DNA of 64,000 bases from PALSA-610 sp038213435 (lineage in GTDB: Bacteria; Actinomycetota; Acidimicrobiia; IMCC26256; PALSA-610), in assembly GCA_038213435.1 (NCBI GenBank), contig JBBQTI010000004.1:1-64000 (forward strand). The letters are read 5' to 3'. The translations under genes and the position numbers were made by a program. Position 1 is the stretch's first letter, and every line of letters starts with the position of its first letter. This document shows positions 55,701 through 63,442 of this stretch, piece by piece. Below the pieces are notes generated by a model that saw only the letters and a list, made by a program, of their open reading frames with translations, had not been told where the DNA came from and did not search any database.

Positions 55701-57776
55701 TCAGCCGTCGGGGGAGCGGACTTTGGAGCGCGCCACCGCCAGCTCCTGGAACCGCACCTGCGACTCGATGCCCGCCACCGTCTCGACCTTGTGCCACGTG
55801 CCGTCGCGCTCGAGCGTCCAGGCCAGCACGTCGTCGGCGAAGTTGATCGACAGGATCTCGTCGAGGCGCGCGCGTATGCGCGCTTCGGTGATGCGCAGCA
55901 TCGATTCTACCCGCCGGTCGAGGTTGCGGGGCATGAGATCGGCGGAGCCGATGACGTATTCGGTGTCGGGGTGTCCCATCTTGCCGAAGCGGATGATCCG
56001 CGAGTGCTCCAGATACCGACCCACGATCGAACGAACGGTGATGTTCGCGGACAGGCCGGGAACGCCGGCGCGCAGGCAGCAAATGCTGCGGACGACGAGA
56101 TCGATCTGCGCCCCCGCATCGGATGCGGCGTACAGCTCGTCGATCATCTCCGAGTCGACGAGCGCGTTGATCTTCATCGTGATCTCACCGTCGGGACGGG
56201 CCTGGCCACGGATGAGGTCCCGCAACTCGTCGCGCAGGTGCATCGGCGCGACCATCAGTCGGCGGTATTCGCCCGGCCGGCTGTAGCCGGTGAGGTGGTT
56301 GAACAGCTCCGACAGGTCGGATCCGAGGTCGGAATCGCTGGAAAGCACGCCGAGGTCCTCGTACGACGTGGCGGTCTTCGGGTTGTAGTTGCCGGTGCCG
56401 AAGTGGCAGTAGCGGCGGATTCCGTCCGGCTCCTGGCGAACGACCAACAGGACCTTGGCATGGGTCTTGAGCCCGACGAGCCCGTACACAACGTGTGCGC
56501 CCGCCTGCTCGAGCATCCGGGCCCGCTCGATGTTCGCCTGCTCGTCGAAGCGGGCCTTCAGCTCGACGAGTGCGACGACCTGCTTTCCCGCCTCGGCCGC
56601 CTTGACGAGCGACACGACGATGCCGGCCTCGTCTCCGCCGGTGCGGTACAGCGCCTGCTTGATCGCGAGCACCGCGTCGTCGCCCGCGGCCTGCTCGACG
56701 AACGCCTCGACCGAGTTCGCGAACGAGTCGTACGGGTGGTGCAAGAGCACGTCGCCGTTTCGCATCGCCCAGAACACGTCGCTGTCTTTTCCGCCCGCGA
56801 GTGGCGGCGGGTTCTGGGGGGTGAACGTGGGGTATTTCAGCTCGGGCCGTCGCAGGCTGTAGAGATCCCACAACCCGCTGAGATCGAGCGGCGCGTCGAC
56901 CTGATAGACGTCGTTCGCGCCGAGCTCGAGCTCGCGGCACAACAGCGCGAGCACCTCGGGCGTGATCTTCGTGTCGACCTCGAGCCGAACCGCGAGACCG
57001 AACTTCGTCCGTTGCCGCAGTGAGATCTCCATCGCCGCGAGAAGATCCTCGGACTCATCGCTGAGTTCGATGTCGGCGTCGCGGGTGACGCGGAACGGAT
57101 GCTGCGCGAGCACCTCCATGCCCGCGACCAGCGCGTCGAGATGCGCGGCGATCACCTGCTCCAACGGAACGTACCGTGAGCTGTCGGGCACGCTCACGAA
57201 CCGGGGAAGCAGCGGCGGCACCTTGACCCGGGCGAATCGCTCCTCGCCACTCGCACGATCGCGCACGACGACCGCGAGATTGAGCGACAGGTTCGAGATG
57301 TACGGGAACGGGTGCGCGGGGTCGACGGCGAGTGGCGTGAGCACCGGGAAGATCCGGTCGTCGAACACGCGGGTGAGCTGGGCCTGAGCCTCGGCGTCGA
57401 GCTCGTGCCAGGCGGTGAAGGCGACCCCGGCTTCCTGCAGAGCCGGTCCGATCTCCTTGGTGAACGCAGTGGCCTGGCGCGTGACCAGCTCCTCGACGCG
57501 CACTCGGATCGCGCGGAGCTGCTCGACCTGGTCGAGACCGTCGGGCGACGTCGAGCGCACACCGACGGCCAGCTGTTCCTTGAGGCCCGCGACCCGAACC
57601 TGGAAGAACTCGTCGACGTTGCCGCTGAAGATCGCGAGGAACTTGGCGCGCTCGAGCAACGGGACCGAGGGATCCTCGGCGAGAGCGAGCACACGCGCCT
57701 GGAATTCGAGCATCGACAGTTCCCGGTTGAGGTAGCGGGAACCGTCCGACGCCGTGCTCGTCTCCGGCAGGCTCAT
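55701..57776 (-). CDS. ppk: Polyphosphate kinase 1
   Basis: 691 residues, normal PPK1 length. N domain starts YLNRELSMLEFQARVLALA; head domain region with FPYISNLSLNLAV; catalytic C domains with the phosphorylated His in RYCHFGTGNYNPKT and the second PLD-like domain VVRSICCLRAG. Reversibly makes polyphosphate from ATP. ATG 57776 follows TACCAT at six bases. The long upstream frame is a shadow. Operon ppk-CHAD-Nudix-SixA. Confidence 0.96.
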   Translation of the reverse strand: MSLPETSTASDGSRYLNRELSMLEFQARVLALAEDPSVPLLERAKFLAIFSGNVDEFFQVRVAGLKEQLAVGVRSTSPDGLDQVEQLRAIRVRVEELVTRQATAFTKEIGPALQEAGVAFTAWHELDAEAQAQLTRVFDDRIFPVLTPLAVDPAHPFPYISNLSLNLAVVVRDRASGEERFARVKVPPLLPRFVSVPDSSRYVPLEQVIAAHLDALVAGMEVLAQHPFRVTRDADIELSDESEDLLAAMEISLRQRTKFGLAVRLEVDTKITPEVLALLCRELELGANDVYQVDAPLDLSGLWDLYSLRRPELKYPTFTPQNPPPLAGGKDSDVFWAMRNGDVLLHHPYDSFANSVEAFVEQAAGDDAVLAIKQALYRTGGDEAGIVVSLVKAAEAGKQVVALVELKARFDEQANIERARMLEQAGAHVVYGLVGLKTHAKVLLVVRQEPDGIRRYCHFGTGNYNPKTATSYEDLGVLSSDSDLGSDLSELFNHLTGYSRPGEYRRLMVAPMHLRDELRDLIRGQARPDGEITMKINALVDSEMIDELYAASDAGAQIDLVVRSICCLRAGVPGLSANITVRSIVGRYLEHSRIIRFGKMGHPDTEYVIGSADLMPRNLDRRVESMLRITEARIRARLDEILSINFADDVLAWTLERDGTWHKVETVAGIESQVRFQELAVARSKVRSPDG

Positions 57777-57782
57777 GGGCCA

Positions 57783-57788
57783 ATGGTA
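57783..57788 (-). promoter_or_regulatory. -10 element TACCAT before ppk
   Basis: Minus strand TACCAT, six bases before the ppk ATG; no Shine-Dalgarno. No PHO box seen. Confidence 0.55.
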
Positions 57789-57977
57789 CGGGCTCGGCCT
57801 TGCGTCCGCTTCCGGACCGGCGCGGTGAGCGAGTGCGTTCCGTGACCTTCCCCCGGTGGGGGCGGAACGGCCGTCGTACGATGGCGCCCTACGAATACGC
57901 GCGCCCGCCTCGAGTCGACGACGTTCACGCCGTTCGCCCGGCTCGCAGTCGCTCACGCGGTCGGCACGGCCGGCGAC

Positions 57978-59102
57978 GTGTTCGTGACGGTGTCGCTCGC
58001 GGGCACACTCTTCTTCGACGTGGGAGTCGGCGCCGCCCGGCCGAAGGTCCTGCTGTACCTGCTTCTGACGATGGCGCCGTTCGCCCTCGTCGCGCCGGTG
58101 CTGGGACCGTTCCTCGACCGCACGCGTGGTGGCCGCCGCCTCATGGTGGCGGCATCGATGGGCGGCCGCGCCGTCCTGTGCATGCTGATGGCGAACCAGG
58201 TCGACAGCCCGTTGCTCTATCCACTGGCGTTCGGTGCGCTCGTGCTCTCCAAGGGCCAGTCCGTCGCCAAGAGCGCGCTCGTCCCCGCGGTCGTCGATTC
58301 GCACGACGAGCTCGTGCTCGCGAACTCGCGCCTCGCGATCATCGCGGTGCTGGGCGCATCGGCTGTCGCTCCGATCGCCGCACTCGTTCTCAAGATCGCG
58401 GGTGCGCCGTGGGTGTTGCGCACCGGCTCCCTGGTGTTCCTCTTCGGCGCCGTGTGCGCGTTCGGGATCCCTCGGGCCAAGCGGGTCGGGTCCGGCGAGA
58501 CCGTCGACGAGCGTGATGCCCTGCACGCGCGGAGCATTGTGATCGCCGGAACCGCGATGGGGTTGTTACGCAGCGTTGTCGGCTTCTTCACGTTCTTCGC
58601 CGCGTTCGCCTTGAAGCGCTCACACGAGCCGGCATGGGTCTTCGGTCTGGTGCTCATCGCAAGCGCCGCGGGCAACGGTCTCGGAACACTGATCTCGCCC
58701 TTCCTGCGGAAGAAGGTGCGCGAGGAATGGATGCTCGCGGGCGCGCTTCTCGTTCCGGCATTCCCGCTGATCCTCGCCGCCCGGGACTATGGGCGCGTGT
58801 CGCTCGTCGCGGCGGCCGCGACGGTGGCCGCCGCGACGGCCTGCGGGCGGGTCGCCTTCGACAGCCTCCTGCAGCGCGACGGCGCGGAAACCGTACGTGG
58901 GCGTGCGTTCGCCCGCTTCGAGACCCGTTTCCAGCTGGTTTGGGTCGCCGGAGGAGTCGGCGCAGTCGTCTTCCCGGGCGGCGGCCGCGGTGGCATCTTC
59001 GTCGTCGCGGTCGTCCTCCTGTTCGCCGGTCTGTCGTACGTAGGCGCCTTCCGCCGCGCCGCCCCGCGAAATACTCAACCGTCGTTGCCGCCGTCGGGCT
59101 AG
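57978..59102 (+). CDS. MFS transporter, start uncertain
   Basis: At least 374 residues, major facilitator superfamily with about 11 visible helices; the loop between helices 2 and 3 reads LDRTRGGRRLMV. Homology-like sequence in the same frame continues upstream of GTG 57978 (TPFARLAVAHAVGTAGDV, the first half of helix 1), but no ATG, GTG or TTG occurs in that frame back to the stop at 57843. Either the 5' end is damaged or translation starts at an unusual codon. Substrate unknown. Ends ten bases before the acetyltransferase gene. Confidence 0.75.
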   Translation: MFVTVSLAGTLFFDVGVGAARPKVLLYLLLTMAPFALVAPVLGPFLDRTRGGRRLMVAASMGGRAVLCMLMANQVDSPLLYPLAFGALVLSKGQSVAKSALVPAVVDSHDELVLANSRLAIIAVLGASAVAPIAALVLKIAGAPWVLRTGSLVFLFGAVCAFGIPRAKRVGSGETVDERDALHARSIVIAGTAMGLLRSVVGFFTFFAAFALKRSHEPAWVFGLVLIASAAGNGLGTLISPFLRKKVREEWMLAGALLVPAFPLILAARDYGRVSLVAAAATVAAATACGRVAFDSLLQRDGAETVRGRAFARFETRFQLVWVAGGVGAVVFPGGGRGGIFVVAVVLLFAGLSYVGAFRRAAPRNTQPSLPPSG

Positions 59103-59111
59103 AACGGGCGA

Positions 59112-60329
59112 ATGCCTTTCGATATCCGCGCGGTCGACCCGGGCGAGATCGACGATCTGCTGACGGCCGACCAGCGCGGCTTCGGTGGCGAACCGCCGCG
59201 GCCGGGCGCGGCTCGCAGCTGGACGACGGCGGAGCTCGATCGCACACGGGTCGCCTTCGAGTCCGGCCGGATGGTCGGCGTGTCCCGAACCTACTCGTTC
59301 GAGCTCACGATGCCGGGGGGCGCGTTCCTTCCGGTCGCAGCCGTGTCGTGGGTCTCGGTGTTGCCGACCCATCGCAGGCGCGGCGTGCTCACGGAACTGA
59401 TGGCGGCGATGCACGACGACGCGCGCGAGCGCGACGAACCGGCGGCGATCCTCACCGCGTCCGAAGGCTCGATCTACGGACGCTTCGGATACGGAGTCGC
59501 GGCGTGGCGGCTCGGTGTCACTGCCGAGCGGGCTCGCATCGCGTTCGCCCGCCCGGACGACGACGACGGATGTACGCGCCTCGTTTCACGCGAGGAGGCC
59601 GAGCTCGCGGTGCCGGCGATATACGAACGCGCCCGCGGCAAGCGCGCCGGAATGGTGACCCGGCCGGACTTCTGGTGGCCGCAGGTGTTCTGGGACTTCA
59701 TGTTCGGGCGTACGAAGGCGGGCTTCGTCGCCATCCATGCCGATGCGCAAGGTCGCGACGACGGCTACGTCGTCTACGACATCACCGGCGACTGGATGGG
59801 CGGGCTTCCCGATCGGCGCCTGTCGGTCGTCGACATGCAGGCCGAATCCCCCGCGACGTGGATCCGCTTGTGGCGTTACGTGTTCGGCGTCGATCTCGTC
59901 GGCAGGGTCGCCGCGTCGAACCTTCCGATCGACGATCCGCTGCGGCACATCGTCGTCGACAGCCGGCGAGTGCGCGTCGACTACGTCAACGACCATCTCT
60001 GGCTCGCGCCGCTCGATCCGGTCGCAGTGCTGAGCACGCGCAGCTATACGGTGCCGGGAAAGGTCGTCATCGAGACCCACGCGCCCGACGGCGCGCGGTC
60101 GACGGTGGCGGTCGAAGCGGCGACCGACGGTGCGAGCTGCGTCGCGACCACAGCCACGCCCGACATTGTCTGCGACTCGAGGGTGCTCGGCATGTGCGCG
60201 CTGGGTGGAAACCGTTGGAGTGAGCTCGCCGACGCCGGCCGGCTCGACGTCCGGCGCCCCGAGGTGCTCCCACTCGCCGACGCGATGTTCCTCGCCACGC
60301 CTGCGCCCGCGCTGCTATCGCACTTCTGA
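59112..60329 (+). CDS. eis: Eis-type GNAT acetyltransferase
   Basis: 405 residues with the three-part Eis architecture: N-terminal GNAT domain (VSWVSVLPTHRRRGVLTELM is the acetyl-CoA loop), second degenerate GNAT, and a C-terminal sterol-carrier-like domain ending in the free carboxylate (LLSHF). SIYGRFGYGVA is characteristic. Eis enzymes acetylate amines of aminoglycosides or protein lysines as hexamers; the natural substrate here is unknown. Confidence 0.88.
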   Translation: MPFDIRAVDPGEIDDLLTADQRGFGGEPPRPGAARSWTTAELDRTRVAFESGRMVGVSRTYSFELTMPGGAFLPVAAVSWVSVLPTHRRRGVLTELMAAMHDDARERDEPAAILTASEGSIYGRFGYGVAAWRLGVTAERARIAFARPDDDDGCTRLVSREEAELAVPAIYERARGKRAGMVTRPDFWWPQVFWDFMFGRTKAGFVAIHADAQGRDDGYVVYDITGDWMGGLPDRRLSVVDMQAESPATWIRLWRYVFGVDLVGRVAASNLPIDDPLRHIVVDSRRVRVDYVNDHLWLAPLDPVAVLSTRSYTVPGKVVIETHAPDGARSTVAVEAATDGASCVATTATPDIVCDSRVLGMCALGGNRWSELADAGRLDVRRPEVLPLADAMFLATPAPALLSHF

Positions 60330-60333
60330 ACCG

Positions 60334-60364
60334 CTGTTCACCGGGTCCACGACCGGTGAAACAG
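60334..60364. terminator. Bidirectional hairpin terminator
   Basis: TTCACCGG (60337-60344) pairs perfectly with CCGGTGAA (60353-60360), extended by CTG/CAG with one bulged base. It lies between the convergent eis and dehydrogenase genes. Confidence 0.6.
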
Positions 60365-60372
60365 GACGCGCG

Positions 60373-61110
60373 TCAGGAGTCGGTCCAGCCGGAGCCCGCC
60401 CCCGCCACCATGCCGAACGGCCCACTCGGCCATCGGAAGCAGTCCATCATCAGCTGATCGACGTCGGCGCGGGTGGCGATCTCCTCGTCGACGACGCGTT
60501 GCGCCTCTCGCACCATCGCGAAGTACACCCGGTTCGCGACGAATCCCCATTGCATCGGGTTGTCCTTCACCACGATCGGACGCTTGCCGCAGCGCGTTGC
60601 GGCATCGACGACGCGGGCGATGGTCGAGTCGCTCGTCTCCGAGGTCACGACGATCTCTGCGAGCTTCATCACCGGAGCCGGTGAAGCCCAGTGCCACCCG
60701 ATGACGCGGTCGGGCCGGCCGGTCGCCGCCGCGAACGCCGCGATCGGCAGCCCGGAGGTGTTCGACGCGAGGATCGTTTCGGGTGGCGCGAGGCGGTCGA
60801 GATCGCGGAACACGCGCACCTTGAGCTCGAGCCGCTCGGGAACAGCTTCGATCACGAGGTCGGTCGCCGCCGCCTCCTCGAACGACGTCGTGAAGGTGAT
60901 GCGTGCCCACGCGTCGTCGGCCTGCTCGCGAGTCACCTTCCCGCGCGCCACCGCTCCGTCGAGACCGAATCGACCGGTGGTCACGTGCGCCCGGGCTTCG
61001 TCGAGCGCGGCCGGAGCGACGTCGCAACACACGACGTCATCGCCCGCCAGCGCGCACACCTGCGCGATCCCGCTACCCATGACGCCCGCGCCGAGCACGC
61101 CGATCTTCAC
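60373..61110 (-). CDS. 3-hydroxyacyl-CoA dehydrogenase family protein
   Basis: 245 residues, shorter than the usual 280-290. NAD fold KIGVLGAGVMGSGIAQV, then VIEAVPERLELK and LASNTSGLPI; the catalytic His of the family sits in HWASPAPVMKLAEIV. The C-terminal dimerisation domain is truncated relative to family length, ending at SGWTDS. Probably beta-oxidation or hydroxybutyryl-CoA oxidation. GTG 61110 follows the upstream stop by 13 bases. Confidence 0.83.
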   Translation of the reverse strand: MKIGVLGAGVMGSGIAQVCALAGDDVVCCDVAPAALDEARAHVTTGRFGLDGAVARGKVTREQADDAWARITFTTSFEEAAATDLVIEAVPERLELKVRVFRDLDRLAPPETILASNTSGLPIAAFAAATGRPDRVIGWHWASPAPVMKLAEIVVTSETSDSTIARVVDAATRCGKRPIVVKDNPMQWGFVANRVYFAMVREAQRVVDEEIATRADVDQLMMDCFRWPSGPFGMVAGAGSGWTDS

Positions 61111-61123
61111 GGCAGTTCGGTAT

Positions 61124-62347
61124 TCATGGCGTGTCAGGAAGATCGATTCGGGCCAGCCACAGACCAGGAGCAACGAGCTCGGCCTCGGTCGGCACCATCG
61201 ACTCGTCCGACCAGATTCGGTTGAGCTGGTCGAGCGTGCCGTCGCTGCGTTCCATCACGCCGCGGCAGAACGCCACGCCGGCCTCGTAGTGGCCGCGATC
61301 GAGCTCCAGCCCGAGGAGGCGATCGACGAAGCCGGTTGCGTCACCGCGCTCGAGCCGGTGCCGGCGCAGCGCTTCGTCGAGGCGGCCGTGCGACGTCATC
61401 ATGCGCTCGCCGACCGATTCGACGACGACGTCGGTGTAACCCTCCAGGACCGACACGAAGCGCTGCAGCTCCGCGAGCAGCGGCTTCTGCCGGTCGCTGC
61501 GCATGGCGCCGAGTAGTACGTCGGGATCGGTGAGATTGGCGATCGCCTCCATCGAGGACGGATCCGACGGATCGAAGCCGCCGAGTTGGCTTTCCATCGC
61601 ATCTGCTTGTACTTCGTAGGCGCCGACGTACGCCGATGCGCAGCGAAGGAGTCGCTCGCGTACCCAAGGCACCGCGCGCTGGGCGCCGTGCACGACCTCG
61701 CGGAGCGCGAGCGCGTAGCGCAGCTCGTCGAGCGGCAGGGACCACTCCTGCGCGAACGCGTCGACGTTGTGCGGGATGAACAGCAAGGTCGGTGGCCCGT
61801 CGAGCGGGAGTGGCAGATCGAATTGACCGAGCGCCCCGTGCGAGAGGAGGCCGATCATCGAGCCGGCCCACCCGCCGAGGAGCAGCGGCATCATCATCGC
61901 GAACAACATGTCGGGAGAAAACGGCGTCGGGGCGCCGCTCGGCCCGATGTTCGCGTCGGGGCCGGTATCCGTGCGCCCGAGCGCGGCGGCGAGCGCGCCG
62001 AGGAGGGGTTCGAGCGCGGTCAGGGTCAGGCTCGACCAGGTCGCTCGATCGACGGTGCGCGCCGGCACCGTAAGGGCGGCCGAGATGTCGGTCGCCTCGG
62101 AGACCATCAGCTGCACGGCTCGGACGACGTCATCGAGCGCACGGGACGTTTCGGGGTCGAGCGGTGGTTCGAGCCGCTGCTCGCCCGTCGTGATATCGAG
62201 CTTCGCGATCGTTTCCGCAGTACGGCGCGCGACCTCCATGTTCACGGGTCCCGGCGACTGCAGCATGCGCATGATCTCGGAGAGATCGAGGTCGAAGGGG
62301 TTGAACGGGTTCGGAAAGCCCTCCCCCATTTGGGGAATGTCGCTCAC
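61124..62347 (-). CDS. DUF2342 zincin-like protein
   Basis: 407 residues, resembling the actinobacterial zincin-like family (DUF2342). The N-terminus is helical; PTLLFIPHNVDAFAQEWSL and the helix ALALREVVHGAQR correspond to the HExxH region, but the first His is Arg (REVVH), so zinc-dependent proteolysis is doubtful. SVGERMMTSHGRLDEALRRHR is a conserved distal helix. GTG 62347 is preceded by TAGACT at six bases. Confidence 0.78.
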   Translation of the reverse strand: MSDIPQMGEGFPNPFNPFDLDLSEIMRMLQSPGPVNMEVARRTAETIAKLDITTGEQRLEPPLDPETSRALDDVVRAVQLMVSEATDISAALTVPARTVDRATWSSLTLTALEPLLGALAAALGRTDTGPDANIGPSGAPTPFSPDMLFAMMMPLLLGGWAGSMIGLLSHGALGQFDLPLPLDGPPTLLFIPHNVDAFAQEWSLPLDELRYALALREVVHGAQRAVPWVRERLLRCASAYVGAYEVQADAMESQLGGFDPSDPSSMEAIANLTDPDVLLGAMRSDRQKPLLAELQRFVSVLEGYTDVVVESVGERMMTSHGRLDEALRRHRLERGDATGFVDRLLGLELDRGHYEAGVAFCRGVMERSDGTLDQLNRIWSDESMVPTEAELVAPGLWLARIDLPDTP

Positions 62348-62353
62348 TACGCC

Positions 62354-62359
62354 AGTCTA
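62354..62359 (-). promoter_or_regulatory. -10 element TAGACT before the DUF2342 gene
   Basis: Minus strand, six bases before GTG 62347, in the 18-base gap to the divergent SDR gene. Confidence 0.5.
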
Positions 62360-62365
62360 TGGACC

Positions 62366-63406
62366 ATGGCCGGTGAAATCGTCGTCGCGGTGACCGGCGT
62401 CTCGGGCTTCCTCGGACAACGGCTACTGCCGTTGCTCGACGCCAGTCCCCGCGTTGATCGGATCGTCGGTCTCGACATTCGCGACCCGGCCCGTCGTGCG
62501 CGCAAACTGGAATTCCACCGGGTCGATGTGCTCGGTACGGATCTCACGCCTTACTTCCGCGACGTATCGTCGATCGTGCACCTCGCGTCGGCGATGGGTC
62601 CGCTCCCCGACGACGCGCTCTTCATGCGCGTCAATGTCGACGGCACTCGGCGAGTCCTCGACGCGGCGACGGCGGCGGGTGTGATGAAGATCGTGCGGCC
62701 GTCGAGCACCGCGGTCTACGGCGCATGGGCGAACAACCCGGTGCCGATCAGCGAAGACGCGCCGTTGCGACCGAGCCCCGCGTACTTACCTGCGATGGTC
62801 GACGGTGAGTGCGAGCGCCTGCTCGCGCAGTGGGCCGGCGCCGCGTCGGGACGCACCGCGACGCGGCTGCGCATCGCGCCGATCGTCGGTGTCGGTGCGC
62901 GCTCGCTGTTCACGGCCGTCGCCACCGGTCGCGCGCCCGTACGCGTGCGCGGCGCGACGCCGCCGGTGCAGGTTGTCCACGTCGACGACGCCGCGGCGGC
63001 GCTCGAGTTGAGCACCGCGGTCGATCTGGACGGCGCCTACAACGTCGCCGCCGACGGTTGGCTCGCGTTCGAAGACGCCGGAGCGCTGCTGCGAAGCGGT
63101 CGCATGCCTGCGCTTCCGCTCGAAGTCGCGACCCGCGTGCTCGCGGTGAGCTGGGCGACCGGGCTGGGCGACGCGCCGCCCGCGATCGTGCCGTACCTGA
63201 TGCATCCCTGGGTGGTTGCGAACGACCGCCTCAAGCGCGCGGGTTGGAAGCCGCGTCACTCCAACGAGGAGGCGCTCCTTCTCGCGACCGGCGCGCCCGA
63301 CCGGAGCCTCGTCCCCTGGCTCGCGGGCGCGGGAGCCGTCACGAGTGGCGCCGTGGTCGGCACGTGGTGGTTGACTCGTCGGCACCGGGGGCGCAGCCGG
63401 CACTGA
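62366..63406 (+). CDS. NAD-dependent epimerase/dehydratase-like SDR
   Basis: 346 residues, extended SDR fold. Cofactor loop VTGVSGFLGQRL, HLASAMGPL, SSTAVYG, and late segment GAYNVAADGW. The family's YxxxK catalytic motif is not intact: the expected site reads PAYLPAMVDGECERLL, with no Lys. The last 30 residues form a hydrophobic helix plus basic tail, so it may be membrane-tethered. ATG 62366 is the first Met with homology. Confidence 0.8.
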   Translation: MAGEIVVAVTGVSGFLGQRLLPLLDASPRVDRIVGLDIRDPARRARKLEFHRVDVLGTDLTPYFRDVSSIVHLASAMGPLPDDALFMRVNVDGTRRVLDAATAAGVMKIVRPSSTAVYGAWANNPVPISEDAPLRPSPAYLPAMVDGECERLLAQWAGAASGRTATRLRIAPIVGVGARSLFTAVATGRAPVRVRGATPPVQVVHVDDAAAALELSTAVDLDGAYNVAADGWLAFEDAGALLRSGRMPALPLEVATRVLAVSWATGLGDAPPAIVPYLMHPWVVANDRLKRAGWKPRHSNEEALLLATGAPDRSLVPWLAGAGAVTSGAVVGTWWLTRRHRGRSRH

Positions 63407-63442
63407 AGCCGGCGACGTTCGCCGAGACCGGCGCGATCCGGA

